A stretch of DNA of 64,000 bases, from the NCBI GenBank assembly GCA_964036195.1, contig OZ038454.1:28258315-28322314 (forward strand), in the 5' to 3' direction. The notes under the pieces were generated by a model. The model saw only the letters and a program-made list of their open reading frames with translations, had not been told where the DNA came from and searched no databases. Each line of letters begins with the position of its first letter. Position 1 is the stretch's first letter. This document shows positions 32,709-46,100 of this stretch, one piece after another. Both the position numbers and the translations under genes were made by a program. This DNA is from Sphaerolaimus hirsutus (taxonomy: Eukaryota > Nematoda > Chromadorea > Monhysterida > Sphaerolaimidae).

Positions 32709-32937
32709 TGCCTACACACACTAGTTTTCACCGTGACTTCGTGGGAAAACTGGATTTTTTCCAAATGCAAATTAATGAACACGGTTGAACGATTTTATTT
32801 AAATTGAATTTAAATTAATGAAAGTTAAACTTTGAAAATTTGAAAACTAAAACACATAGCATACAAAAAGAGTAGGCTGGAGGTCGCCATTTCAGTTTTC
32901 ACATCGGTCACGGTGAAAACTAGTGTGTGTAGGGCCA
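32709..32937. mobile_element. Harbinger-like MITE, TTTTCACCGTGAC family
   Basis: Ends CCTACACACACTAGTTTTCA and GAAAACTAGTGTGTGTAGGG; the interior matches 1-207 and 2523-2764. Confidence 0.8.
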
Positions 32938-32989
32938 ATAAAGTTGAAATTTAAGTTTTTATCCATTAGATTATAGCGCGATTCTCCAC

Positions 32990-33345
32990 TAGGGTTCAAA
33001 CGGGATTGACTTTTCGGGATCGGGATTGGTTTTTTGAGATTTCGGGATCGGGATGGGGGTCTTGGGATAGAGATTTTGGCCAATGTTCTGGCATCCACAG
33101 TTGTTCATAAAAATCTCAAAACATTGTTGGATGCCAGAAAAGTGGTATAAAATGGACGCTGGGGTTTTTTCATTCACATTTTTGCATGCAAAAACGTCAT
33201 TTTTTCACTTTTTATGATTTCACTAATTTTTCCAGGATCGGGATCCAGGACTTGGGAGTTTCTCGGGATCGGGATTTCAAAATTTTCGGGATCGGGACTG
33301 CAAAATCCCGGAATTTACCGGGATCGGGATCCCGTTTGAACCCTA
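32990..33345. mobile_element. hAT-like TAGGGTTCAAAC element with GGGATC core, TSD TTCTCCAC
   Basis: Ends TAGGGTTCAAACGGGATTG and GATCCCGTTTGAACCCTA; TTCTCCAC at 32982-32989 and 33346-33353. Confidence 0.9.
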
Positions 33346-33395
33346 TTCTCCACATACTTGAAATTGCAGAATCTTAACCGCCGTAAATTTGATGG

Positions 33396-33646
33396 GTATA
33401 CTCGGCGTACGTGATACTCTGCCCTCGCACTGATTTATGTCTCGTGTTGGAAGTGTGCCAATGATTATTAAATCATGCGATTTCGGTAAATATATGAAAA
33501 AATTCATCGATGTGAATATGTTAATGAATAATATTATAACAACAATCAATTTTGTCATCTTTTTATGAAACTCGGACGCGTTAACCATCGTTGGCACACT
33601 TCCAGCGGGAACCACGCGTGCAGGGTGTAAAGTAACCGGAGTATAC
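33396..33646. mobile_element. Mariner-like MITE, GTATACTC family
   Basis: GTATACTCGGCGTACGTGAT to GTAAAGTAACCGGAGTATAC; inverse orientation of 12362-12612 and 61697-61946. Confidence 0.8.
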
Positions 33647-34032
33647 TGTGGCGTCCTAGACTCTAAATATTCTAGCTTAAAGATGCCGGGTACAATTTGT
33701 GGTGGGCATAAAATCGCTTAATCCGACATCTTGTTCGGTCACTACGCCTCTGGTTAATTGTTGCCAGGAAAGGCGGGGCTTATTGAATTACTTCCCAGTG
33801 CAGTTGATATTTTCCTTATTCACACGAACACTTACGTTCCCCCCATGAACGCTTTCAAATAAATGCCGAAAAACGACGAAAGGCAGATTCATGTGCACCC
33901 AAATTCGGAGACGGTATACTCAGTATCCAAAAAACAACATAAGGAATATGCATTAAAAAATCTAGACACGAAGGAATAGCACTGTGGAAACGAGTGAGGG
34001 GTGAACCTATTTTTGTACGATGAGGCTTGGTT

Positions 34033-34366
34033 GGTCCCACACACTAGTTGACAAGGACACCGATTGTCAATTGGTTCCCATCCCAATTCAAAGCTTGCCC
34101 TCGTGCAACAGTACGCATTATTGTATTTAAATATACACATGTATGTATTTACAACCTTGTAAATATTTACATTACACATGGCCTTGTAAATACATTACAC
34201 ATACTGTAATATTCATTTAAACACTTTAGATTCATTTTAGCTTCACTTGCAACACATTCCAAACACTTTGCATTTGAACGTGGTTCGTCTGGTCGCGAGC
34301 AAGCTTTGAATTGGGATGGAAACCAGTAGACATTTGATGTCGTTGTCGACTAGTGTGTGCAAGACC
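34033..34366. mobile_element. Harbinger-like MITE, TCAAAGCTTG arms
   Basis: GGTCCCACACACTAGTTGAC and GTCGACTAGTGTGTGCAAGACC; arms CCCATCCCAATTCAAAGCTTG and its inverse, with a middle of ATTTACA words. Confidence 0.75.
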
Positions 34367-34507
34367 ATAGTCTAGTCGAAATGATGGTTGGAAAATCGAG
34401 ATGGCGGGTGGCGATGCTACGGCACTTCATAATCTAATATCAAATTCATGGCGTTAATTTAGGGTGTGGTATATATTTGAAAGCTGGGCCTCCGGGATTT
34501 CCGCCAA

Positions 34508-34885
34508 TTACCTTATTACCTCGAATTAACCCCCCCTCAAAATGGGCTGGGGAAATAATAACCCCCCCCCCCCCTTCGGAATGATGTACGTCATGTACAT
34601 AACAAATACGTCATGTATGCAATGTGCATGATGTATATTACTGTTAATTTGCATTGCAGCTACACATAGACTAGTTTGTGTAGCTATCTATGTACGTTTT
34701 TATGTCCAAATATATCCTGTTTGGACACATTTATTACCTGTTTTGGGTATGCAAATGCCTACTATTTATTACGATCCTTACGAAAATTTCTGACGAAATA
34801 ATAAAACCCCCCTCGAATAAACCCTCCTCAAATTTTGCTGGCGAAATAATAAACCCCCATGGCGGTATTTCGAGGTAATACGGTA
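34508..34885. mobile_element. Mariner-like MITE, TACCGTATTACCTCGAA family
   Basis: Left TACCTTATTACCTCGAATTA, right TATTTCGAGGTAATACGGTA. Confidence 0.8.
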
Positions 34886-34909
34886 GCTGATATGCTTTCC
34901 ATTTATCAA

Positions 34910-35153
34910 TTGAGGCATCCAATTCTAAAAGTCGACAAGTCCAAAATATGATGATTTCGAGTTAGGCCCGGAAACGTCATCTGGGGCTACTTCCGCACAT
35001 TTTTCATTTTTTTCCATAAATTTTTTGACCTCACATACGATAGTGCAAATTTGACATTTTCAGGGAAAATGCAAAAATAATTTGGACAATAAGTCAACAA
35101 GTAAACTTAGTTTTGGGCTAAAAGTCGACAAGTTTTAGAATTACACGCCTCAA
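34910..35153. mobile_element. AAGTCGACAAGTCC foldback element, short copy
   Basis: TTGAGGCATCCAATTCTAAA at left and TTTTAGAATTACACGCCTCAA at right. Confidence 0.7.
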
Positions 35154-35473
35154 ATGTACGTTTGCCACTTAGGTTTGTATTATAAAAAGCATTTTTACAA
35201 CGTGTCCACACGTATAATGGTAAAAAATTGTCGAAAATACCTTTTTTAAGGCAGAAATGGACTACAACACGTCTACTATGGTCATTCGATTTCCATGAAA
35301 TAGAACAAACGAAAAAGGGATGATTCCGATGGAAAAATCTGTCATCTTTATGTCCTAAATATTTGCATAGTTTTTATCTTAAAATGGCCACTTAAAAAAA
35401 CAACTTATTTTAAACGCCACAAGCCAACTTCCGTCCATTTGAAAAAAACAAGTGATAAATACATCGCAAAAAA
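35154..35473. other. FAM193 3' flank (copy 1)
   Basis: A/T-rich, probably the FAM193 3' UTR on the minus strand. No AATAAA was recognised in this orientation. Confidence 0.3.
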
Positions 35474-35695
35474 TCACTGCCTATCGGAACCGAAACCGCG
35501 CAAATCCCTCAAGACACCCAGGTTCAATTTGACTTTCTGCCGATCCGCCCTCAATCTGGTTTCCATTATAAATTGCTTGAAAAGTTCCACTTCCCTTTCG
35601 TCTTCGTCCATTTCTTCGAAAGCGCGATTACTGGGCGCCAATAAAATGTCCGCTTTGTGCATATTGTTGCATTGGCGGAGAAGCACCGATGTCGC
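35474..35695 (-). CDS. Assembly duplicate of the last FAM193 exon
   Basis: Same bases as 42954-43175, inside the 7,280-bp contig overlap. It should not be annotated as a separate gene, gene fragment or pseudogene. Confidence 0.9.
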   Translation of the reverse strand, partial: ATSVLLRQCNNMHKADILLAPSNRAFEEMDEDEREVELFKQFIMETRLRADRQKVKLNLGVLRDLRGFGSDRQ

Positions 35696-35742
35696 CTGGG
35701 TTTAGGGGGACTTTTGAATGGGGTATGTCGAAAGTGGCTATC

Positions 35743-36032
35743 CAGCACCTTGCAAAGTCAAATGTCAAGTAGCGATCAAAAAAGAAAATATTCCATTACA
35801 GAACTTTTGACATTTGTATGGATGATGGCACGTATTTCTTTTATGAACACTTTTGTGCATGCAATTTAACAATTTTGTATAACATTTTACATTTAAATTT
35901 GACACTTTACAGGGTGCGGGACTGCCCGCAGATGTTGTTTGATTGTCATCCGGGTACCACTCCCTAATCCTGTAAAATGTCAAATGTCCAGTAAACAACT
36001 AAACCAAAATTTGACATTTTACAGGGTCTGGG
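35743..36032. mobile_element. Introner-related MITE variants (CCCTGTAAA family)
   Basis: TTTACAGGGTGCGGGACTGCC and ACCACTCCCTAATCCTGTAAA with AAATGTCAAATGTC interiors; two partial or nested copies. The ends are more diverged than at 31769-32098. Confidence 0.6.
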
Positions 36033-36630
36033 TGTGACACGCGGATGACAATGAATCCCCGAATTTTCTCTTGACAGCTTTTCACTTTTTCTTAAACATT
36101 TGGTTATGAGAATTCAACACTGCCCCATTCGCTTGAATGATAAACTGATGCTACTCTCATACGTGGTGGAAGTGTGGAAAGCCACGCGAGTACTCATCTG
36201 CCGAGTACGCGAGCCTTTGCCGGTACTCATCTAAACCCACTACTCATCTAGACCCGCCAGTCATCTGGTGCTATTCACTACTCAGCTACACTAACCTCCA
36301 AGTGGCACCAGTTAGGCATGGGGGATTAGTGGCAGCAGGTTTAGATAGTCAGAGAAGCAGATATAACTCAGCAGTTGTGGCCAAGACAAAGGCTTTTTGC
36401 CACACATGCAGTGTAAACGGATAACCACTGGATAGGGTTGGGAACCCGACCTGACCCGAACACGATAACCGCACACGTTTTGGAACCGAAACCCGATACC
36501 CGACATTTTGACATTAAAACCCGACCCCATACCCGACCTCAATACCCGTACCCATACCCGACCTCAATACCTGAACCCGATACCCGCAAAGTTTTTGGAA
36601 CCAATACCCGATACCCGACACGGAATTTTT

Positions 36631-36830
36631 NNNNNNNNNNNNNNNNNNNNNNNNNNNNNNNNNNNNNNNNNNNNNNNNNNNNNNNNNNNNNNNNNNNNNN
36701 NNNNNNNNNNNNNNNNNNNNNNNNNNNNNNNNNNNNNNNNNNNNNNNNNNNNNNNNNNNNNNNNNNNNNNNNNNNNNNNNNNNNNNNNNNNNNNNNNNNN
36801 NNNNNNNNNNNNNNNNNNNNNNNNNNNNNN
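36631..36830. other. Assembly gap, 200 N
   Basis: A round 200-N run is a scaffold placeholder, not a measured gap; the two flanking contigs overlap by 7,280 bp instead. Confidence 0.99.
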
Positions 36831-37234
36831 GAACACAACGTTTTTGATGCATTAAAAGTTCGGAATTTGCAATATTTCACGCAATTTACATGCGAGCCGA
36901 TCTTTTAACGCTTCATAAACTAAGTGTTCTTTAGATTTGGGTTTCAGCGTTTGTAGTTCAGCGTGCAAAAACGTTCGAACGCTGAACGCTAAATTTCAGT
37001 ATGCGGTGCGCTTATTTGAAAGCGTCCCCATGCCATTCAATTTGGAACTGCATTGTATCTATGACCACGGAATATTTCTCCATTATTCGGGAAATATATC
37101 GTATCGTATAGCGACCATTTTTTATACCGAATATCGAAAAAATTCTGACAAAAATCGAGTTTCAAAATATATCGATATCAGAAAGTCAGTTTAAACTCCC
37201 AACCCTACCCATCAGCACTTAACTTCAAACTTGA

Positions 37235-37417
<183 letters not shown>

Positions 37418-40400
37418 GCACTTTGGTGATGTAAAGTGTGAAATTTTGTTGCATTTGGGGGGCAGCGAATTGGGGACTAATGGGCCCACACACACTAGTT
37501 GACATCGCAAATTCGCGTCAACTCAGTGTCAATTGAATAATACAAGAAGTTTGTAAAAAGCATCGCACTTAACAGGAACAATGGAAATGAAGTGTCATGA
37601 TGTAAAATTAACTATGCTCTATCAGATAGATAAGTTGAAATCACAGTATCACTTAAATTCAGTTGACATTTAGTTGACACGAATTCAGTTGACATCCAGT
37701 GTGTGGGGGCCCAATGGCGTGTTTTTGAAACTTGAAAAGTGGCTCGCGTGTGACGATTTTGTAGTAAAGTTTCGACTTTTTTGTCAAGTTCCATTTTCTT
37801 TGCTCATTATTCATCTAAAAGTATTACAAAATGGACACATAATGCGAGCGAGCAAGGTCTCTGTCTTGTTTACTTGTACATTGTATGTTGCCATGTAAGT
37901 TGCAAGGGGGTGCCAAGCAAAAAGTCGAATTCATAAACACATGCAAAATGGGGTGTGTAAAATCATTTCTGTGCAATTGTGCAAAATTCTGGTAATCATT
38001 TTGTCTATTGAAGTATATGCAATAAACGAGCTTGCCGAGCACCCTTGAGCACATTTCAAAAAGGAAAATTAAACGATAACTTCTCGGTTTTCGTCTCGTC
38101 GTTGTGGATTTCTGCACCCGTTCCGTGTAACTTTTCAAATGTGCATAACTTTTTAAAGTTATGTTCACAATGTAAATAGGTTCCGCTTTATAACATCACA
38201 TTGTGGGATCGAATTGATTTTCATGTAATTTGTTGTCAACTTCGTGTGGCTGGTGGCACTCTAGGACCCTGTTAAAATGTCATACAAAATGTTTGCCATG
38301 TAAATATTAAAATAGATGACTTGCAATACTTTGCATGGTTTAGGTTAAGTTGCAAGTTTACTCTCATGGTTAATCACTCAAACTTTGGCTAGTTGCCAAT
38401 TTTTGTCACTAGTTCGCTTGCGGAATTGACAGCTGGATCTGATGTGAAATATCAATTGATCTCACTGTAGTCAATGAATTTTCATGGGTTAATCGATGAG
38501 CTGCATAAAAGAAAGTAATTTTTTAGTGTTTTGAACTATCTATTTTGTTGCTGAATGAATATTCCACAAAATGCATACGTACATACGCTGTTTCGGTGTT
38601 GTAATCAGTGATATAAAAACGCTTGGAAAAGATGATAAGTCCCTCTTACATTTGTTTCATTTGCCGTAAACGTGTGATATTTCCCATGGGCTCCAAAAAA
38701 TTTAAAAATAAGTCCGTTTTGAACACATGCTGATAAAATAGCTCATTGCGGTAAGCCCGAACTTAGAAAATTAGGGCCCTTCGTTAAAGGTTGGGGCAGA
38801 TTTTTTTTTGGGACACATCCTTTCCAATAGTTCTTTCCAACGTTCAACAATCATCGTTATATAGGTCCCACACACGCTAGTTGACGCCAAAATTAGCGTC
38901 AACTCAGAGTCAACTGGTCAAAAATTCAATTGACTCTGAGCCATTTACAATATGTATCCAAAAAATCCCCTTCTTTCATTCTACATCAATCGACTTCTCA
39001 ATCAACACAGGTAAAAAATTAAAAATAGTTATACTTAAAACAGTTGACTCTGAGTTGACTCAATCGACTTCTAAAAAGTAGCGTCAACACCCGTGTGGAG
39101 CGCCATAAACGCGTTGGGTGATTTCTGCATTAAAAACTCTACCCTCTTTTCGCCGAGTCCGAATAAAATAACTCCCCGTATGACTTCGGTAATTTGTTCG
39201 TCCCGGACCTTTTTTTTGAAAGGAACTGTTTTTACAGCTCGCAGCTGGTGGCAGTCCCAAGCCTTGTAAAGTGTCAAATGCAAAGTAAACTCAATTGTCA
39301 TGCAAAGTTCAGTAATAAAATCTTCTTTTTTGTTTTGATTGACACTACGTTGCATTTGACTCTACTTTACAGGGCTTGGGACTGCCCCCAGGTGGCAGTC
39401 CCAAGCCCTGTAAAGTGTAAAGTAAAGTGTCGAATGTAAAGTCAAATGTAAAGTAAACTGTCAATAGTCACGCAAAGTTCAGTAATAAAATCTTTTCTTT
39501 TTTGTTTTGATTGACACTTTACTTTGCATTTGACACTTTACTTTACACTTTACAGGGCTTGGGATGAGACTGCCCCCAGGTTTGATAAGTGATAATACTA
39601 CTTGGATTTACAGGATTTGTCAAGCCATTCATGCGTAGACTCGGCGGACACCACACTTAGTGTGGGAGCCTACCCCTGCCCACAACCCATATGAATAATG
39701 AACGGAAAATTGTGTGGAGTCAAAAATTCATAGTGGTCAAACGTATTTACGTTTACTCGAGTACCTCGTAAATACGCTTAAGTTTACTCTCGATCAAATA
39801 CTACCTTTTGAAAGTACGCGAGTGCAGAAAACGTAAATAAGAATAAAATTTGTGGTTTATAAAAAGCAAAAACCGCTCAAAATGGCAGCGGAAATGATGG
39901 AAGTTGCGATGGGTAGTGAAAGTGACGACTCTCACTTTTACATCTTCCTAGCTACAAAATCGAGACAAAATTTACTTTTACGTTTTACTCTGAATAAAAA
40001 TATTGTATTCACGTTTACTCACCTTTTACACCTAAAATTTTTTACTTTTAAGTTTTCTGTACTCCGGGCTGAGTACAAATAAAATACGTTGCGTTTACTT
40101 AGGACAAAGTTCTGTACATTCAACAACTCGCAAAAATACAGTTTTTCATCATATTTAGTAAATTAAATTAAGAAATTTGAGTTTACTGTGCCTACACACA
40201 CTAGTTTTCACCGTGACTTCGTGGGAAAACTGGATTTTTTCCAAATGCAAATTAATGAACACGGTTGAACGATTTTATTTAAATTGAATTTAAATTAATG
40301 AAAGTTAAACTTTGAAAATTTGAAAACTAAAACACATAGCATACAAAAAGAGTAGGCTGGAGGTCGCCATTTCAGTTTTCACATCGGTCACGGTGAAAAC

Positions 40401-42953
40401 TAGTGTGTGTAGGGCCAATAAAGTTGAAATTTAAGTTTTTATCCATTAGATTATAGCGCGATTCTCCACTAGGGTTCAAACGGGATTGACTTTTCGGGAT
40501 CGGGATTGGTTTTTTGAGATTTCGGGATCGGGATGGGGGTCTTGGGATAGAGATTTTGGCCAATGTTCTGGCATCCACAGTTGTTCATAAAAATCTCAAA
40601 ACATTGTTGGATGCCAGAAAAGTGGTATAAAATGGACGCTGGGGTTTTTTCATTCACATTTTTGCATGCAAAAACGTCATTTTTTCACTTTTTATGATTT
40701 CACTAATTTTTCCAGGATCGGGATCCAGGACTTGGGAGTTTCTCGGGATCGGGATTTCAAAATTTTCGGGATCGGGACTGCAAAATCCCGGAATTTACCG
40801 GGATCGGGATCCCGTTTGAACCCTATTCTCCACATACTTGAAATTGCAGAATCTTAACCGCCGTAAATTTGATGGGTATACTCGGCGTACGTGATACTCT
40901 GCCCTCGCACTGATTTATGTCTCGTGTTGGAAGTGTGCCAATGATTATTAAATCATGCGATTTCGGTAAATATATGAAAAAATTCATCGATGTGAATATG
41001 TTAATGAATAATATTATAACAACAATCAATTTTGTCATCTTTTTATGAAACTCGGACGCGTTAACCATCGTTGGCACACTTCCAGCGGGAACCACGCGTG
41101 CAGGGTGTAAAGTAACCGGAGTATACTGTGGCGTCCTAGACTCTAAATATTCTAGCTTAAAGATGCCGGGTACAATTTGTGGTGGGCATAAAATCGCTTA
41201 ATCCGACATCTTGTTCGGTCACTACGCCTCTGGTTAATTGTTGCCAGGAAAGGCGGGGCTTATTGAATTACTTCCCAGTGCAGTTGATATTTTCCTTATT
41301 CACACGAACACTTACGTTCCCCCCATGAACGCTTTCAAATAAATGCCGAAAAACGACGAAAGGCAGATTCATGTGCACCCAAATTCGGAGACGGTATACT
41401 CAGTATCCAAAAAACAACATAAGGAATATGCATTAAAAAATCTAGACACGAAGGAATAGCACTGTGGAAACGAGTGAGGGGTGAACCTATTTTTGTACGA
41501 TGAGGCTTGGTTGGTCCCACACACTAGTTGACAAGGACACCGATTGTCAATTGGTTCCCATCCCAATTCAAAGCTTGCCCTCGTGCAACAGTACGCATTA
41601 TTGTATTTAAATATACACATGTATGTATTTACAACCTTGTAAATATTTACATTACACATGGCCTTGTAAATACATTACACATACTGTAATATTCATTTAA
41701 ACACTTTAGATTCATTTTAGCTTCACTTGCAACACATTCCAAACACTTTGCATTTGAACGTGGTTCGTCTGGTCGCGAGCAAGCTTTGAATTGGGATGGA
41801 AACCAGTAGACATTTGATGTCGTTGTCGACTAGTGTGTGCAAGACCATAGTCTAGTCGAAATGATGGTTGGAAAATCGAGATGGCGGGTGGCGATGCTAC
41901 GGCACTTCATAATCTAATATCAAATTCATGGCGTTAATTTAGGGTGTGGTATATATTTGAAAGCTGGGCCTCCGGGATTTCCGCCAATTACCTTATTACC
42001 TCGAATTAACCCCCCCTCAAAATGGGCTGGGGAAATAATAACCCCCCCCCCCCCTTCGGAATGATGTACGTCATGTACATAACAAATACGTCATGTATGC
42101 AATGTGCATGATGTATATTACTGTTAATTTGCATTGCAGCTACACATAGACTAGTTTGTGTAGCTATCTATGTACGTTTTTATGTCCAAATATATCCTGT
42201 TTGGACACATTTATTACCTGTTTTGGGTATGCAAATGCCTACTATTTATTACGATCCTTACGAAAATTTCTGACGAAATAATAAAACCCCCCTCGAATAA
42301 ACCCTCCTCAAATTTTGCTGGCGAAATAATAAACCCCCATGGCGGTATTTCGAGGTAATACGGTAGCTGATATGCTTTCCATTTATCAATTGAGGCATCC
42401 AATTCTAAAAGTCGACAAGTCCAAAATATGATGATTTCGAGTTAGGCCCGGAAACGTCATCTGGGGCTACTTCCGCACATTTTTCATTTTTTTCCATAAA
42501 TTTTTTGACCTCACATACGATAGTGCAAATTTGACATTTTCAGGGAAAATGCAAAAATAATTTGGACAATAAGTCAACAAGTAAACTTAGTTTTGGGCTA
42601 AAAGTCGACAAGTTTTAGAATTACACGCCTCAAATGTACGTTTGCCACTTAGGTTTGTATTATAAAAAGCATTTTTACAACGTGTCCACACGTATAATGG
42701 TAAAAAATTGTCGAAAATACCTTTTTTAAGGCAGAAATGGACTACAACACGTCTACTATGGTCATTCGATTTCCATGAAATAGAACAAACGAAAAAGGGA
42801 TGATTCCGATGGAAAAATCTGTCATCTTTATGTCCTAAATATTTGCATAGTTTTTATCTTAAAATGGCCACTTAAAAAAACAACTTATTTTAAACGCCAC
42901 AAGCCAACTTCCGTCCATTTGAAAAAAACAAGTGATAAATACATCGCAAAAAA

Positions 42954-43175
42954 TCACTGCCTATCGGAACCGAAACCGCGCAAATCCCTCAAGACACCCA
43001 GGTTCAATTTGACTTTCTGCCGATCCGCCCTCAATCTGGTTTCCATTATAAATTGCTTGAAAAGTTCCACTTCCCTTTCGTCTTCGTCCATTTCTTCGAA
43101 AGCGCGATTACTGGGCGCCAATAAAATGTCCGCTTTGTGCATATTGTTGCATTGGCGGAGAAGCACCGATGTCGC
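42954..43175 (-). CDS. FAM193 terminal exon
   Basis: Acceptor AAACCCAG; SNRAFEEMDEDEREVELFKQ, then RADRQKVKLNLGVLRDL and TGA at 42954-42956. Acidic then amphipathic helix, the FAM193 C-terminal signature. Repeated at 35474-35695 by the assembly overlap. Confidence 0.88.
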   Translation of the reverse strand, partial: ATSVLLRQCNNMHKADILLAPSNRAFEEMDEDEREVELFKQFIMETRLRADRQKVKLNLGVLRDLRGFGSDRQ

Positions 43176-46100
43176 CTGGGTTTAGGGGGACTTTTGAATG
43201 GGGTATGTCGAAAGTGGCTATCCAGCACCTTGCAAAGTCAAATGTCAAGTAGCGATCAAAAAAGAAAATATTCCATTACAGAACTTTTGACATTTGTATG
43301 GATGATGGCACGTATTTCTTTTATGAACACTTTTGTGCATGCAATTTAACAATTTTGTATAACATTTTACATTTAAATTTGACACTTTACAGGGTGCGGG
43401 ACTGCCCGCAGATGTTGTTTGATTGTCATCCGGGTACCACTCCCTAATCCTGTAAAATGTCAAATGTCCAGTAAACAACTAAACCAAAATTTGACATTTT
43501 ACAGGGTCTGGGTGTGACACGCGGATGACAATGAATCCCCGAATTTTCTCTTGACAGCTTTTCACTTTTTCTTAAACATTTGGTTATGAGAATTCAACAC
43601 TGCCCCATTCGCTTGAATGATAAACTGATGCTACTCTCATACGTGGTGGAAGTGTGGAAAGCCACGCGAGTACTCATCTGCCGAGTACGCGAGCCTTTGC
43701 CGGTACTCATCTAAACCCACTACTCATCTAGACCCGCCAGTCATCTGGTGCTATTCACTACTCAGCTACACTAACCTCCAAGTGGCACCAGTTAGGCATG
43801 GGGGATTAGTGGCAGCAGGTTTAGATAGTCAGAGAAGCAGATATAACTCAGCAGTTGTGGCCAAGACAAAGGCTTTTTGCCACACATGCAGTGTAAACGG
43901 ATAACCACTGGATAGGGTTGGGAACCCGACCTGACCCGAACACGATAACCGCACACGTTTTGGAACCGAAACCCGATACCCGACATTTTGACATTAAAAC
44001 CCGACCCCATACCCGACCTCAATACCCGTACCCATACCCGACCTCAATACCTGAACCCGATACCCGCAAAGTTTTTGGAACCAATACCCGATACCCGACA
44101 CGGAATTTTTAGGGCCCGATATCTGAACCCAAAAATTTATAACTTCCCAACCCTACCACAGGATAATGTAAATACCCCAGCCGACAGCTAAACCCCTGTT
44201 CACCACGGTAGGCACCATTGAAACATTTTCAGAAAACGATTCATAACTTCGCTATACAGCATGGTATTTAGTCAAGTGGGGTATCCCCTTGTAGGGCAAT
44301 TCAAGCCCTACAAGGGGATACCCCACTTGGCCAAATACAATGCTGTATAGCAAAGTTATGAATTGTTTTCTGAAAATGTTTCAATGGTGCCTACCATGGT
44401 AAACAGGGGTTTATCATGTGATGTGCACTGTGCCAGCCAGTTAATATCAGCATGTCTTTTACGTGCATGTGTGCTGCCTGGGGGTTTCACATTACTCAGT
44501 GATAATGGGGGTTGGGTTATGTGGCCATTCACACAGCATGGATGGCAAAAACAAAAATAGGGTCAGTCTTTGTCATTGTGCTTGCAGCCCACACTGAATT
44601 CTATCTGCTGCCCACTGAATTCTATCTTCTATTCTTTTATCCAAACCTGCTGCCACCAATTCTATTTGATGCACAGCAACAAACGCATCTACATACACGC
44701 AGCTCATCTATAACCCCTCCAATTTAGGGGGTATTTGATGGGTGCAGATGTGTAGTCGAGGGATGTATCCAGGAATTTTGAGCAGGGGGAGGGTGGCAAA
44801 TGGTTCAGATGAGTAGCGTGTTTAGACAAGTAGCGGGTTTAGATGACTAGCGAGCACTACCCAATCATACTGCTAGTCAAATTGCAAGCATATGTGAGTA
44901 TAACTACACATGACAAGTTTGCCTTTCACTTGTGCTTAACAATTTTTTCCACTACATTTACCATACCACTTTCAATTTTTCATTTACTCACTCGTGGTTG
45001 ACAACTTTAGAGCATTACCATCCAGTAAATCACCCCAGTGCGAAAATATCCAAACTTACTACACCACAAATAATCGGGCTGCCCGAAAAACGTGTCGGGC
45101 TGATCAATTTTTTTAACCACACAACCAGAAAAAGCACCCATTTACCTGACTACTTTTGTTCGAGTCGTCAGCAACGACGTTTTTCCCTCTCGATTTAGCA
45201 CCGTTAGAATTTTGGTCGGCCATCGCTGCCTGCGTGCAGTGGTAAAGCGTTTTACTAATTTATGCTAATTTCCGCATCTAGATACATACATGTTTGCATG
45301 AAGAACGCGCCGTGTGACTAAAAAATTATAACAAAAAATAATGATGAACGAAAATGCCAATAACCTCTCGCCAATGTTGTTCACAAAATTTCTGGGCGGT
45401 AATGCATATTAAAATGAATCATATCAAAAAGTTTTAACCAAAATTTCACTTCAATTAACAGATACCGAAACTATCCATACTTGCATTTTATCATGAAAGC
45501 AGTGAAGAAAAGGGAATTTAAATCTGAGAAAACTAAAGTAAGCCGTTACAGCTAATTGGCTATAGTTCAGGGACGTATCCAGGATTTTTGAGCGGGGGGG
45601 GCTGCTTGTTTACGGAGGCCGGCGAGGGGGGGGGGCTCAGCCCCCCCCCCCCTAAAATTTTAGCTACATAGTGGCGGAATGGCGCCATGGCGCTGGCGCC
45701 ATTTGTAGGCGCCACGCCATGGCGCCATTGGCGTTGGCGCCAGCGCCATGGAACGCTGTATATGTATGTAAATATACATACAAAACAGCAAAAAGCACAA
45801 CATTGAGTGTATTTATAGCGATTTGCGACCACATGGAGCAAATCTGATGATAATACGCTTTGTGTGGTGAAGAATGCGCGCTTGCGCGCAAAATTTTTTA
45901 CGCTGACGATGAAAAAGTCGCATTTTCCGGTCACTTTCTGGTCTCGCCCCGGGAGGGGGGGGGGCTGCAGCCCCCCCCCCCGCCCCCCCCCCTGGATACG
46001 GCCCTGCTATAGTTGCTAGGATACGCGCACACATGGAAATAAGTAAATACTTGTGCAGTGTATTCTGATAATTTATTTAGACGTTTCCCCCAACATTAAT

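Noticed and set aside
35474-35695. Second FAM193 gene fragment or pseudogene
   Set aside because: It lies in the 7,280-bp block repeated across the N gap with a constant offset and no seen differences; an assembly artefact explains it better.
36438-36908. Long open frames across 36438-36908
   Set aside because: They read through the run of N and have no real sequence support.
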